Numbered from the stretch's first letter, positions 42,714-52,755 are shown. The stretch is DNA of 57,590 nt from RI-92 sp037384645 (GCA_037384645.1 JARRNT010000028.1:1-57590); one strand, 5' to 3'. Notes: generated by a model from the sequence alone, not told the origin. Made by a program: numbers and translations.

Positions 42714-43925
42714 TCAGGTCAGCTGGCTGACTTGAAATAGCAAGAACGCCACGCTGAAAAACAATCCACATACAGGTACCCATAACGGCACACTGAATCC
42801 CGGACTTGACCCGTTATGGTGCTTAATTCGCAACAGGGACAAATTAATCAGACTGAAAATGCAAAGACTGATGAAACTGGTCAACCTCGCCAGGCTGAGG
42901 ATGGGCAACCACAGGGCAAAACCCAGGATCAGGCAGGTCACGATCACGGTGGCAATAATCGGGGTCCGGGTCCGCGGGTGGACCCTGCCCAGCCAGGCCG
43001 GCAGCCAGTGGCTGCGACTCATGCCATACAGGATGCGCGAGGCCATGATGACCTGAATCAGAATACCGTTGACGATGGAGGCCACACCGATGAGTGAGAT
43101 CAGCCAGGGATCACGCCCGGTCATGTGCGCATAGATATAGGCAAGCGGCGCTGCCTGTTGTGCCAGCACACCGGGCCGGATGACCAGCACACTCAACAGC
43201 GCCACCACAAAATAAAACGCGGTGGTGATCACCAGGGCCAGGATGATCCCGCGCGGCAGTGTCTTCTGCGGCTGCCTGACCTCTTCGGCCACGTTTACCA
43301 TATCTTCAAATCCGATAAAGGCATAGAAGGCCACGAAGGCACCCAGCAGGATTCCACTCCAGGCCATCAGATTAGCGCCCGGTAACAGCTGCGGCCAGTG
43401 GCCTGGAAGCTCGCCGAAGCCGCTACGCGCCACCCAGATCACCATGACCAGGCCCAGCATCTCGAACAAGGTCATCACGCTGGCAATCAGCACGGACTCG
43501 CCGATCCCCCAGATCACGATCGCGCCGAGGAGTAACAGGCTCAGAGTCATGACCAGGCCAGCCGGCCATTGGACAAAATGCGCCAGGTAACCGAGTAATC
43601 CATGCACCAGGGTTGCACTGGAAACGGTGCCAACACCGACAATCATCATACCGACAAACAGGGACAGGCCGGGGCGATGAAAACTTTCCTGCACGTAGAC
43701 CGCCTCGCCCGCGCTCCTGGGATAACGCGTTGCCAGCTCTGCGTAGGAAAAGGCCGTCAGCCCGGCAAGGAGCGACGCCAGCAGGAACGCCAGTGGCGTA
43801 AACAGGCCGGCGGAACCGGCAACCTGGCCGATCAGGACATAAATCCCGGCGCCAAGGATAGTGCCAATGCCATAAAGCGTCAGTAATGGCAGCGTCAGGC
43901 TGCGCTTGAGCGGGATATCTGCCAT
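42714..43925 (-). CDS. APC-superfamily amino-acid permease
   Basis: A 403-residue membrane protein with about 12 hydrophobic segments. The first helix carries GIGTILGAGIYVLIGQVAG, the unwound substrate-binding helix of the APC family, and GFEDMVNVAEEVRQPQKTLPRGI near residue 200 is the typical loop. It is a proton- or exchange-driven amino-acid or amine transporter; the substrate cannot be read. It is at the short end for the family. Confidence 0.87.
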   Translation of the reverse strand: MADIPLKRSLTLPLLTLYGIGTILGAGIYVLIGQVAGSAGLFTPLAFLLASLLAGLTAFSYAELATRYPRSAGEAVYVQESFHRPGLSLFVGMMIVGVGTVSSATLVHGLLGYLAHFVQWPAGLVMTLSLLLLGAIVIWGIGESVLIASVMTLFEMLGLVMVIWVARSGFGELPGHWPQLLPGANLMAWSGILLGAFVAFYAFIGFEDMVNVAEEVRQPQKTLPRGIILALVITTAFYFVVALLSVLVIRPGVLAQQAAPLAYIYAHMTGRDPWLISLIGVASIVNGILIQVIMASRILYGMSRSHWLPAWLGRVHPRTRTPIIATVIVTCLILGFALWLPILSLARLTSFISLCIFSLINLSLLRIKHHNGSSPGFSVPLWVPVCGLFFSVAFLLFQVSQLT

Positions 43926-43952
43926 GCGCCGGATTATGTCGTGAATCGCGAC

Positions 43953-45425
43953 TTAACTGAAGGCCAGTCTGCGCTGTCGACAAATGTCCATCAGGTCCCT
44001 GGCGACCTGCACGGTATCAATCGCGGCGTGGCCATAGGCTGCGGCATTTAGCTCGTCCACCGGCAATACCTCAACCCGCATGGTTTTTGCCTGCATACGC
44101 GCCTGCCACTGCAGGTAACTGAGATTTTCGTTCCAGCCTTCGGCGCGCGCCATGGTTTGCATGGCCCGCCTGATCCCGGCCAGTGAATCGGTTTGTCTTA
44201 ACTGTTGCAGGGCCTGTTGGTAGGCATGGAAACGCTGCCAGTAACGCGAGGCAAAAATTAAGCCCCTGCGTCCAAGCACAAACCCCAGCCACAACACCAG
44301 CACAGCAAACAGTAACTGCAACCAGCCATTGATAATCACTATCCTTGGTCCGCGCAGGATTTTGCTCTCAAGCGTGCCACTGGCCGGATCAAAATATTGC
44401 AGGCGCAGATCGGGCAGGCGATAGATGCCGATGTGTTTTGCGCGCACAGGCACGCTGTAGTCCAGCTCATGCTGCAGCCCCGTCGCATTGACCCGCATCA
44501 GGCTGTGTCGTTGCGCCTGATAAAAGGCAAATTGCCGATCACTGTGCAATTGCCCGGCATAGTCCGGCACCAGCGCCGGCGCCACGCCTGACAGTTGCAG
44601 TTTCAGCTGCAACCGGGACAGGACCGAACTGTTTAACCACGACTGTGACAAGCCATAAGCTCGCAGCTTCAGTTGACCGATCGGGATCGTGCCAGGCAAC
44701 CAGGCCGGCAAGGCCCTGATTTTCAGCTCCAGTGGCGGCAGGTAAAAGCGACGGACCACCACCCCATCCCTGACGTATTCAATGGGCGGTAATTGCAGGC
44801 TCTGCTTGCCACTGCGTGACGGCACCACGACCCAGCCAAGCTGGTAACGCGTCAATGCAATCTTCGCCTGGGTGATGCGCTGTTTGTGTACCTGCATGGG
44901 CAACAGTACAATATCCTGCTGTTGCCGGTGTGGCTGCGCGAACAGGGCGTAGTGATCGTGCAGGTTGAGGTGACAGGCAACGATCACCTGTTGTTGTTGC
45001 CAGGGCTGCCGGGTCGATACCTTGCAGGCAAACGCCATCGGTGCATGAGTCACCGGATCTCGCGCGGGCAGGATGGTGAAGCGCAACACCGGAGTTTTAT
45101 ATTGCAAAAAGCTCAGTCCCGGCAGGATCAGCGTGCCAGCGTGCAGAGGATAGACACGCAGACGCAACACCTGTGCCGAACCGTCCCGTGAAAGATTGGC
45201 ATCATACACGCGCGGCAAGGCGACCTGATGTCGCCAGCGGTCGAAATCCAGTGTGTCCAGCGAGACCGCTGTTTGATCAGAACGCAGTGTTAGCCAGATC
45301 GGCTGACCCAGTTCCAGCTGGTGTCGTTCCGCTTTTATCTCTAACACCGCTGCCGTCGCGATCTGGCTTAACACCACCAGGCACAACAGCAACAGGCTAC
45401 GCAGACCCGACTGCAGGCTTACCAT
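43953..45425 (-). CDS. BatD-like protein of the aerotolerance operon
   Basis: 490 residues with an N-terminal signal (LLLLCLVVLSQIATAAVLEIKAERHQLELGQPIWLTL). It is beta-rich, followed by a membrane helix near 365-390 (LQLLFAVLVLWLGFVLG) and a cytoplasmic tail. This is the layout of BatD ('oxygen tolerance') proteins. It overlaps the VWA-TPR gene by 7 bases and is the last gene of the MoxR/Bat set. The role in resisting stress is known only from the family. Confidence 0.78.
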   Translation of the reverse strand: MVSLQSGLRSLLLLCLVVLSQIATAAVLEIKAERHQLELGQPIWLTLRSDQTAVSLDTLDFDRWRHQVALPRVYDANLSRDGSAQVLRLRVYPLHAGTLILPGLSFLQYKTPVLRFTILPARDPVTHAPMAFACKVSTRQPWQQQQVIVACHLNLHDHYALFAQPHRQQQDIVLLPMQVHKQRITQAKIALTRYQLGWVVVPSRSGKQSLQLPPIEYVRDGVVVRRFYLPPLELKIRALPAWLPGTIPIGQLKLRAYGLSQSWLNSSVLSRLQLKLQLSGVAPALVPDYAGQLHSDRQFAFYQAQRHSLMRVNATGLQHELDYSVPVRAKHIGIYRLPDLRLQYFDPASGTLESKILRGPRIVIINGWLQLLFAVLVLWLGFVLGRRGLIFASRYWQRFHAYQQALQQLRQTDSLAGIRRAMQTMARAEGWNENLSYLQWQARMQAKTMRVEVLPVDELNAAAYGHAAIDTVQVARDLMDICRQRRLAFS

Positions 45426-47251
45426 GGCGGAACCCCCGGCAACACTTCCGGTCGCCGGCGTGGCGCCGGAAAGCCCTCTTCCGCTTCATACAGGCGCTGC
45501 CAGAACACGCTTTGATCAACGGAAATTCGCGTGTCCTGAGTCCGGATGTCCCGAGCCCGGGTAATGTCGTAAGTCCATTGCGTATCCTTATTCAGCTCAA
45601 CCTGACTGCTGGCAGGCCGGGCCTGCTGCAACAGGTTCGCCTGCCCCTGAATATTATTCCTGTCCAGGACCGGGCCTGACGTCTTGCCCGAGTGTTCACT
45701 CTCGTCAATGCTGACCCGGCCCTTGCCAACATCGGTGTCCGGTTTCGCCGGCGCGGTATGATAACCGGTGCCAGCGCGCCCACCGACCGGCGGAACCTGA
45801 TATGGCTTCGTCTGCAGGGCCTCGGCATAGGACAGGTTGATTCTGGCCGGCGAAAAATTTGGTCGGTAACGCAGGACATCACGATAGGTCCTGGCTGCGC
45901 GCGCATACCTGGCCTGGCGGTAATAACAGTTAGCCAGGTTAAACAGGGCATCGGCACGCTGCTGATCACTGTCGGCATCGAGTACTGCCTGGATATAGAC
46001 TGTCGCGGCCCTCGGATAGTTTTTTGCCTGGTACCAACTGGCGGCCTCGGCCATACGGGCCTGGAAGCCGGCGCGACGGGCAAAAGCCTGCGCCGCCTGG
46101 GAATAGTGACCTTGCCGGTATAACCGCCAGGCCGTGGCAGTATTATCCTCCGCCGCCTGGCCTTGCGGCGCATACGAGAGGCTGACAAGCAACAGCATGC
46201 CGCACACTAACGCGGACACGCCGGCACGCGGCAACACGGGCACACGGACATAGGCGAGCAACAACAGGATCAATCCCGGCAACACAAACCAGGCTGAAAG
46301 GTCGTGCCAGATCTGCACACCATTTTTTGTGCCAGCCTGTTCCTGCAATGCCAGTCGGGCAATGCCATCGTCATACAGTGTCCGCCAGTCACTGTCATCG
46401 TCGGCGGCTTTTGCGTATGCCCCGTTACCGAGTTGAGCCAGTCGCTGCAGGCGTGTTGCGGCCAGGCGCGTGACCACGGGACGACCAGCATATTTTAACC
46501 AGCCATTTTGATCGTTGAGCAAGGGGGCACCCTGGGGAGTGCCAAGCCCGAGTACGTATAAATGAATATTGTGCTGACGCAGACCGCTGACCAGTCGTGT
46601 CAGGCGCTGGCGGGAGGCGGCATCGTCATGCAGTATCCCGCCGTCACTCACCAGCAAGATGGCACGTGCGACGTGATCGCTGGCCAGCAATCGCGTCTGC
46701 GCCAGGCGCAGGGCGTTGAACATCCCCGAACCTTCCGTCGGCAGCTGACGCACACGCAGCGCAGCAACGCTCTGGCGTAAGATAGACTTGTCGCTGGTGC
46801 CCGGGATCATCACGTGGGCATGGGCGGCATACACGATTATGCCCATGCGCACCTGGTGCAGACGATCGATCAGGTCATGCAGCTCCAGTACCGCTCGCTG
46901 CAAACGCGAAGGCGAGACATCCCGCGCCGACATGGAATAGGACTCATCCACCACGACCTGTAGTTGCAAAAACTGCGAAGTGTTTGCTGCCACAGTCTGT
47001 TGCAATATGCGTGGGCCGGCCATGGCCAGCGCCAGGCTGCACCATGCCAGTACCAGCGCCAGCTGACGCAAGCGCCAGGGTGATCGTGCATTCTGGCCTG
47101 CGCTCTCGACCCAGGGCAACAAGGCTTTGTCGGCAAACGCATCTACACGGCGACGCTGGCGCAGGCGCATAAGCAGCCACAATACAAGCGGTTGCAGCGC
47201 CAGCAACAACCACCAGGGATTGCGCAGTTCGATCGTCTCAAGCCACGGCAT
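45419..47251 (-). CDS. BatB/BatC-like VWA and TPR protein
   Basis: 610 residues from ATG 47251 (MPWLETIELRNPWWLL), whose start overlaps the stop of the preceding gene as ATGA; the upstream open frame is ignored. After a membrane helix, a von Willebrand A domain (near 85-270) has the metal site DESYSMSARD. Two more helices flank, then TPR repeats near 385-480 (ALFNLANCYYRQARYARAARTYRDVLRYRPN). Fusion of BatB and BatC functions is common in Proteobacteria. It likely works with the MoxR ATPase at the inner membrane. Confidence 0.85.
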   Translation of the reverse strand: MPWLETIELRNPWWLLLALQPLVLWLLMRLRQRRRVDAFADKALLPWVESAGQNARSPWRLRQLALVLAWCSLALAMAGPRILQQTVAANTSQFLQLQVVVDESYSMSARDVSPSRLQRAVLELHDLIDRLHQVRMGIIVYAAHAHVMIPGTSDKSILRQSVAALRVRQLPTEGSGMFNALRLAQTRLLASDHVARAILLVSDGGILHDDAASRQRLTRLVSGLRQHNIHLYVLGLGTPQGAPLLNDQNGWLKYAGRPVVTRLAATRLQRLAQLGNGAYAKAADDDSDWRTLYDDGIARLALQEQAGTKNGVQIWHDLSAWFVLPGLILLLLAYVRVPVLPRAGVSALVCGMLLLVSLSYAPQGQAAEDNTATAWRLYRQGHYSQAAQAFARRAGFQARMAEAASWYQAKNYPRAATVYIQAVLDADSDQQRADALFNLANCYYRQARYARAARTYRDVLRYRPNFSPARINLSYAEALQTKPYQVPPVGGRAGTGYHTAPAKPDTDVGKGRVSIDESEHSGKTSGPVLDRNNIQGQANLLQQARPASSQVELNKDTQWTYDITRARDIRTQDTRISVDQSVFWQRLYEAEEGFPAPRRRPEVLPGVPPW

Positions 47252-48138
47252 CAGCGACGCCTCCGCAGCAATGGCAACAGCTGCCATAAACTCAGCCAGA
47301 TCAGCGCCAGCAACAGGGGCCACATGTATAAAGGTTGACGTACATATTGGGGAGCAGCAGTGGTCGCGCGCAGACTGGCTGCATTAATGGCACGCAAGGC
47401 CTGTTGCAGGCTGGCCTCGTCTTTTGCCCAGAAAAATTTACCGTCACCGGCCCTGGCAATCCCCTGGAGCAGGTAAAAACTGGCGGGGTGATAAATCAGG
47501 GTGAGCCGGTGTTTTTCTGCACCGGCATAACTGCCTGCGCCGATGGCAATGGTATGCAGACGCAAATGCTGTCGCGCAAGATAGGCCGCCGCGGCCCGGG
47601 GATCGATATGCCTGGCACTGCGATTGGCATCACTGATTAACACCAGCACGGGCCTGGCACCCGGGCTGCTCTGCTCATCCTGTTTTACCTGGCGCAGGCT
47701 GTACACCAGGGCCCGGCTGATATTACTGGTACGGCCAGTCAGTACCGCTGCACGCAGGCGACGGATCTGATATTGCAATAAACCATAATCATTGGTTAAC
47801 GGCACGTAATCATAGGGTTGCTCGGAAAATACTGCACCCAGGCGATAGGGCTGGGCCAGGGCGAGACAGAATAGCGTGAGCAGCACCGCGTAACTCAGAA
47901 ACTGTGCCAGCCAGCGCCGCTTCATGGCCCGGCTCTGTTTTTCCTGTTGCAGCGCCTGGAGTACGCTATATTGCGGGTGGCGATAGCGTCGCACACCCAG
48001 GCCGTGTAACAGGCTCGCGAAAGGCAACAGGCAGCGCGGATTGCGCCACAACAGCCAGGCCAGCAGCAACAGCGCAAACGGGATGATCAACAACCACAGC
48101 GGATGAGTAATGCCCAGTTGTGAGATCGGTGTATGCAT
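47251..48138 (-). CDS. BatA-like VWA membrane protein
   Basis: 295 residues with two N-terminal and one C-terminal hydrophobic stretches and a degenerate von Willebrand A domain between. The usual DxSxS metal site is not evident: the place reads VPLTNDYGLLQYQIRR. VLVLISDANRSARHIDPRAAAAYLARQ fits the VWA central strand. The missing metal site suggests a structural partner of the VWA-TPR protein next to it. Confidence 0.72.
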   Translation of the reverse strand: MHTPISQLGITHPLWLLIIPFALLLLAWLLWRNPRCLLPFASLLHGLGVRRYRHPQYSVLQALQQEKQSRAMKRRWLAQFLSYAVLLTLFCLALAQPYRLGAVFSEQPYDYVPLTNDYGLLQYQIRRLRAAVLTGRTSNISRALVYSLRQVKQDEQSSPGARPVLVLISDANRSARHIDPRAAAAYLARQHLRLHTIAIGAGSYAGAEKHRLTLIYHPASFYLLQGIARAGDGKFFWAKDEASLQQALRAINAASLRATTAAPQYVRQPLYMWPLLLALIWLSLWQLLPLLRRRR

Positions 48139-48171
48139 TCAGGAATAACTCAGCTGTTGCCTGCCATTGGT

Positions 48172-48603
48172 TCAGTCGCCGGCATGATGCTTTAACCAGT
48201 AACGGCCTCTGACGATTAAATCTGCCAGTTCCTCACGCCCCGGCGGACGTGAGGCAAACACGCAGGCCTGCAGTTGCCGGTAGAAGGCCAGCCACTCCTG
48301 ATCGTTTGCAGTCGAGTGGCGCTGTAGCGGATGCAACGCCAGGCCATGGAGCACGGCATGGTAAATCCGGTATGCCATGTCCCGGGCATCCACCGTTTGT
48401 GATCGTAATTGGCGTCGATAGCGACGCAGGGCACGCAAGCCGCACTGGCGTGGTCGCTGTTGCCATAACAAAGCCACCACCAGCAGCACCAGGATGAATA
48501 AGGCAATGCTGCCAGGCAACAACCAGCTGTCGACGGCTGCCGGCGGTGTCGGTGGCAGAATATCCACCCAGTGTTGATTCAACATGGCCGCGTGTCCGCT
48601 CAT
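48172..48603 (-). CDS. DUF4381-type membrane protein of the Bat operon
   Basis: 143 residues with one membrane helix near 28-46 (SIALFILVLLVVALLW) followed by a basic helical tail and a C-terminal WLKHHAGD. This is the usual pattern and place of DUF4381 between DUF58 and BatA genes. The function is unknown. Confidence 0.75.
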   Translation of the reverse strand: MSGHAAMLNQHWVDILPPTPPAAVDSWLLPGSIALFILVLLVVALLWQQRPRQCGLRALRRYRRQLRSQTVDARDMAYRIYHAVLHGLALHPLQRHSTANDQEWLAFYRQLQACVFASRPPGREELADLIVRGRYWLKHHAGD

Positions 48604-48609
48604 AATAGC

Positions 48610-49545
48610 CTAACTGTCCACAAACAAGGTCTCGTCGGCACGGTAACGCTGGTAATCGATCCCGGCCTGGCTGAACCAGTCCGCCACTTCGCGATGGCGC
48701 TGCCGCATTTTGTCTTCAAACTGCCTGGTTAGTCCGCTGTCGCTGCAATCGATGTGTGTTACCTCGTCAGCCTGTGCAAAGCTCAGGTCGCCCTGTTGTG
48801 GCAGATGCAGTTCACTGACATCAACAATGTGCCGGGCATACAGGCTGTGGCGTTGCGCCAGTGCATGTAGCAGGGGTAAATCATGCGCCTGCAGGTTCTG
48901 GAAATCACTGTACAGAATAATGATGCAGCCAGGGTCAAGCTGCACCAGGCACTGGCGCAGGACCGCTGGCAGGATACTGGCCGCGCTAAATTCCGCAAGC
49001 GGCGGGCTGGGCTCGGTCAAACACCGGACTAATGCCTGGTGACTGCTGCTATCGTGGGCAGGTGCGAACCAGTCTGCCTCGCTATCGTATAGCACTGCGC
49101 CAATAGCCAGGGCACGCCGCTGCGCCAGAAACAGATGATACAGCGCCAGTTGTGCGGCAAGTGTCAGCTTGAGGCGGACACGTGTACCAAACCGCATGCT
49201 GGCACCGCGGTCCAGGATTAACCAGACCGGTGGCCGGCGTTCTTCGTAAAACGTTTTCTGGTACAACAGACCAGTGCGGGCCAATACCCGCCAGTTAATA
49301 AAGCGCGCTTCGTCACCTGCCTGGTAAGGCCGGTTCTCGGCATACTCGTAACCGCGCCCGACAAAGGCAGACTGACGTTCGCCGAGCAACATGTGCTGCA
49401 CTTCGCGCCTGGCCAGCAATGCCGGCGCCGTGTCTGAATTGGCGGCCTGATGAATGCGTTCGATGGTTTGTGCGTCGACCAGAGGGGGTGGCGAAAACCG
49501 GGATAACCAGGACCAGGGCGTGCGCAATGGCTTACTCATGGACAA
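48610..49545 (-). CDS. DUF58 protein of the MoxR/Bat operon
   Basis: 311 residues. The DUF58 signature GRGYEYAENRPYQAGDEARFINWRVLARTG lies near residues 62-91, followed by a VWA-like half (VWLILDRGASMRFG near 107-120). DUF58 proteins always travel with MoxR ATPases and are thought to be their targets. The start is 4 bases past the stop of the MoxR gene. Confidence 0.88.
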   Translation of the reverse strand: MSMSKPLRTPWSWLSRFSPPPLVDAQTIERIHQAANSDTAPALLARREVQHMLLGERQSAFVGRGYEYAENRPYQAGDEARFINWRVLARTGLLYQKTFYEERRPPVWLILDRGASMRFGTRVRLKLTLAAQLALYHLFLAQRRALAIGAVLYDSEADWFAPAHDSSSHQALVRCLTEPSPPLAEFSAASILPAVLRQCLVQLDPGCIIILYSDFQNLQAHDLPLLHALAQRHSLYARHIVDVSELHLPQQGDLSFAQADEVTHIDCSDSGLTRQFEDKMRQRHREVADWFSQAGIDYQRYRADETLFVDS

Positions 49546-49549
49546 GCCG

Positions 49550-50512
49550 TTACGGAATCGGGATGATCTCGAGCAGGCGGCTGACGATCATCGAACTGTC
49601 GACCTGTTTGGCTTTCGCGGCAAAACTTGGCAGCACCCGGTGACGCAGCACATCCGGAGCCACTTCAATGACATCGTCAGGAATCACGTAGTCACGTCCC
49701 TGCAGGTAGGCGTGGGCACTGGCGGCACGCACCAGGGCCAGGGTTGCGCGCGGTGATGCGCCGAACTCCACGTAGTCCTGCCACTCGCTTACCCACTGAT
49801 CGAGATGACGGGTGGCATGGCTTAACCTGACGACATACTCCTCGATCACCGGCTCAATATGTACCTCGGCCACTTCATGACGGGCCTGCAGGACCGTCTG
49901 AGGTTGCAGCCGACTCTCAAGGCTGACACTGTCTTCACCAAAGTGCGTCTGCCGATCCCGGCGCAGGATCGCCAGTTCCTCGTCCTGCGAGGGATAATCG
50001 ATCACCACGTGTAATAAAAACCGATCCAGTTGCGCCTCCGGCAGCGGATAAGTCCCGGCCTGCTCCAGTGGATTCTGGGTCGCCATGACAATAAACAGGT
50101 CCGGCAGGCTGTGCGTTTCTGCGCCCACCGTGATCTGATGCTCTTCCATGGCCTCGAGCAGGGCGGACTGGACCTTGGGTGGCGCCCGGTTGATCTCGTC
50201 GGCCAGGATGATTTCGTGGAACAGCGGACCGGGCATGAATTCAAAACGGCGTTGTTCCGGATCGAAGACCTCGCTACCGGTAAGGTCCGAGGGCATCAGG
50301 TCAGGGGTAAACTGGATACGCTGAAAACTGGCATGCACGCCACCGGCCAGGGCCTTGACCGCCGTGGTCTTGGCCAGCCCGGGTGCCCCTTCCAGCAACA
50401 GGTGGCCGCCGGTCAGCACGCCGATCAGGATGCGGTCCAGCAGCATGGCCTGACCCACGATCACGCTCTGCATGTGCTCGCGTAGTTTGAGAAATTCCGG
50501 TTGGGTTTGCAT
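49550..50512 (-). CDS. MoxR-family AAA+ ATPase
   Basis: 320 residues from ATG 50512 (MQTQPEFLKLREHM); the open stretch before it has a Cys-rich run not seen in the family. Walker A GAPGLAKT near residue 42-49, Walker B IILADEINR near 105, sensor 1 MATQNP near 147. It is a chaperone-like ATPase that heads the MoxR-DUF58-DUF4381-VWA-VWA/TPR-BatD operon. Confidence 0.93.
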   Translation of the reverse strand: MQTQPEFLKLREHMQSVIVGQAMLLDRILIGVLTGGHLLLEGAPGLAKTTAVKALAGGVHASFQRIQFTPDLMPSDLTGSEVFDPEQRRFEFMPGPLFHEIILADEINRAPPKVQSALLEAMEEHQITVGAETHSLPDLFIVMATQNPLEQAGTYPLPEAQLDRFLLHVVIDYPSQDEELAILRRDRQTHFGEDSVSLESRLQPQTVLQARHEVAEVHIEPVIEEYVVRLSHATRHLDQWVSEWQDYVEFGASPRATLALVRAASAHAYLQGRDYVIPDDVIEVAPDVLRHRVLPSFAAKAKQVDSSMIVSRLLEIIPIP

Positions 50513-50580
50513 GGTGACCTGACAACAGTTTTTCTTACAGTGTAACAGATTGCGCACCGGGACTGGTGACAGGCAGGGGC

Positions 50581-51264
50581 CTATTCTACGTCATCCTCCA
50601 CTTCGACAAAGGCATCCTGTTCGGCATCGTATTCGAATTCCGTATCGTAGGGGGCATCGAGAACATCGATAAACCGGTCATCGATATTCAGCACCGTGCC
50701 CAGCGAGACATAATGCCAGTTGTCCGGGTTATCCAGGTAATCGTCGTCCTCATCGCCGGCCATGATATTCCAGCCACTGAAATCCGCGATCTCCTCTTCC
50801 GCGTCACTTGGGTTTTCACGGTAGAGGGCCCCGACCGGCTGCTCATCCTCCAGTACACGCGAGGTCACAAAACAGCCCTGGCTGTATTGCTGGACGATAT
50901 TGGGGACCGGATCATCCTGCTGGGTATCAGTGATGTGGTAACTGGTGAATTCAATCTCATCGCCTGGCTGCAGCTCGGGCAGTGATTCGGGTTCGCTTTC
51001 GAGTTCACCATAAAAATCATCACCGGCAATTTCCGTAATCCGGACCCACAGGCCCTCGCTAAACTCGTCACCGGACTCGTCATCGCTGTAGGCAAAGACC
51101 AGCTGGACGCTGTCCCCTGCCTGCAACATGGCAATCACTTCCGAAGACGGTACGTAAAACGTATAGGGCTCGGCATCTGCCAGCTCACGGATGTCTTCCA
51201 GATACCAGACTGTTTCCTGCTCTTCCTGCATTTGCTTTTGTGTGGCTCCGTTCATAACGCACAT
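50581..51264 (-). CDS. Fused DUF2314 / DUF2185 (Imm33-like) protein
   Basis: 227 residues, strongly acidic. Residues of about 30-115 resemble DUF2314 (PYTFYVPSSEVIAMLQAGDSVQLVF, then EGLWVRITEIAGDDFYGEL). Residues 128-225 resemble DUF2185/Imm33 (CFVTSRVLEDEQPVGALYRENP, DFSGWNIMAGDEDDDYLDNP, YVSLGTVLNIDDRFIDVLDAP). Imm33-type proteins occur as immunity proteins in polymorphic toxin loci, but no toxin gene is visible here. The first Met is uncertain (51264, 51255 or a later one), as none has a strong ribosome site. Confidence 0.65.
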   Translation of the reverse strand: MCVMNGATQKQMQEEQETVWYLEDIRELADAEPYTFYVPSSEVIAMLQAGDSVQLVFAYSDDESGDEFSEGLWVRITEIAGDDFYGELESEPESLPELQPGDEIEFTSYHITDTQQDDPVPNIVQQYSQGCFVTSRVLEDEQPVGALYRENPSDAEEEIADFSGWNIMAGDEDDDYLDNPDNWHYVSLGTVLNIDDRFIDVLDAPYDTEFEYDAEQDAFVEVEDDVE

Positions 51265-51331
51265 TGAGTATAGAACAAGGTCTGTGCTGGCAACATTGGT
51301 ACAGCACAGAATAAAACACTTGCCAAAGCAT

Positions 51332-51376
51332 TTGATTGTGATAGGCCGGATCGGGTTCAGTCCGATCTAATCAAAC
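51332..51376. terminator. Two-part hairpin between aldehyde dehydrogenase and the DUF2185 gene
   Basis: Outer arms TTTGATT (51332-51338) and AATCAAA (51370-51376) enclose an inner hairpin GATCGG/CCGATC (51350-51355, 51363-51368). It follows the aldehyde dehydrogenase stop in the transcription direction. It lacks a U-run, so termination is only possible. Confidence 0.4.
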
Positions 51377-51390
51377 TGGCTGGCAGTGTA

Positions 51391-52755
51391 TTATTTTATC
51401 CAGATGGTTTTGGCATTCACGAATTCGTGAATCCCGTGATGGGAGAGCTCGCGGCCATAGCCCGAACGCTTGACCCCGCCAAATGGCAGACGCGCATCGC
51501 TTTTGACAAAGCCGTTCACAAACGTACAGCCGGATTGCATTTGCCGGGCCAGGCGCTCGCCACGTGCCGAATCGCGTGTCCAGATACTGCCGCCCAGGCC
51601 GAAATCGGACGCATTGGCAATGCGCATGGCCTCGTCTTCGTCACGCGCACGAATCACAATCGCCACCGGACCGAACAACTCCTCGTGGTAAGCGCGCATG
51701 CCCGGCGCAACCCGGTCGAGGATAGAGGCCGCATAAAAGGCGCCGTCACCCGGCAGGGGCTCACAGCCGGTCACGGCCACCGCCCCGGCCGCGATGGAAT
51801 CCTGAACCTGGCGGTGTAACTCGTCGCGCAAATCGTTGCGGGCCATGGGTGCCAGAGTGGTAGCGGAGTCGGCAGGGTCGCCCGGCTTGAGGGCTTCGAC
51901 CCCGGCCTTGAAACGGGTGAGAAAATCCTCGGCAATGGCATCCACCACGATAAACCGCTTGGCCGCGATACAGCTTTGCCCGCTATTGAGGTAACGGGAT
52001 ACGATGGCATTTTTGACTGCCAGGTCCATGTCGGCGTCTTCCAGCACAATAAACGCATCGGAACCGCCCAACTCAAGCACGGATTTTTTCAGGTTATCCC
52101 CCGCCGTCCGCGCTACCTGACGCCCCGCCGGTTCCGAGCCGGTGAGGGTGACGGCATGCACCCGCTTGTCTTCGATCACCTTCGCCACCTGTGAGGCGCC
52201 GATCATCAGGCTACGAAACACGCCATCCGGAAAACCGGCCTGTTGAAACACGTCTTCGATGGCCTGTGCGCATTGCGGCACATTGGAGGCATGTTTAAGC
52301 AAACCGGTATTGCCGGCCACCAGCGCCGGTGCGGCAAAACGAAAGACCTGCCAGAACGGAAAATTCCAGGGCATCACCGCCAGTACTGTGCCCAGGGGCA
52401 GGTAAGCGACGTAGCTTTTGCCGGCATCAGACTCAATAGTCTCGTCTTTAAGCAGGCTGGCGCCATTGTCGGCATAGTAATCACATACCGTGGCACACTT
52501 TTCCACCTCGCCGCGTGCATCTTTGAGTAATTTGCCCATCTCCTGGGTGATCAGGGCGCCATAACGATCGGCGTTATCGCGCAGGACCTGGCCAGCCCGG
52601 CGCATGAGTTCGATGCGTTCATTAATGGGTGTGGCTGCCCACTGCGGCGTGATTGCCGCGGTTTGCGCCAATGCCTGTTCAATCCGGGTATCATCCCAGG
52701 CATCGATCTCCATGACCTGTTCACCTGTGGCAGGATTGATAACAGTAAAACTCAT
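51391..52755 (-). CDS. NAD(P)-dependent aldehyde dehydrogenase, succinate-semialdehyde type
   Basis: A 454-residue aldehyde dehydrogenase. VLELGGSDAFIVLEDADMD carries the general-base Glu, and NSGQSCIAAKRF the catalytic Cys. VMPWNFPFWQVFRFAAPALVAGN is the cofactor-binding stretch. Overall it fits the shorter succinate-semialdehyde dehydrogenase (GabD/YneI-like) group. The substrate is inferred. It is divergent from the epimerase-like gene. Confidence 0.9.
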   Translation of the reverse strand: MSFTVINPATGEQVMEIDAWDDTRIEQALAQTAAITPQWAATPINERIELMRRAGQVLRDNADRYGALITQEMGKLLKDARGEVEKCATVCDYYADNGASLLKDETIESDAGKSYVAYLPLGTVLAVMPWNFPFWQVFRFAAPALVAGNTGLLKHASNVPQCAQAIEDVFQQAGFPDGVFRSLMIGASQVAKVIEDKRVHAVTLTGSEPAGRQVARTAGDNLKKSVLELGGSDAFIVLEDADMDLAVKNAIVSRYLNSGQSCIAAKRFIVVDAIAEDFLTRFKAGVEALKPGDPADSATTLAPMARNDLRDELHRQVQDSIAAGAVAVTGCEPLPGDGAFYAASILDRVAPGMRAYHEELFGPVAIVIRARDEDEAMRIANASDFGLGGSIWTRDSARGERLARQMQSGCTFVNGFVKSDARLPFGGVKRSGYGRELSHHGIHEFVNAKTIWIK

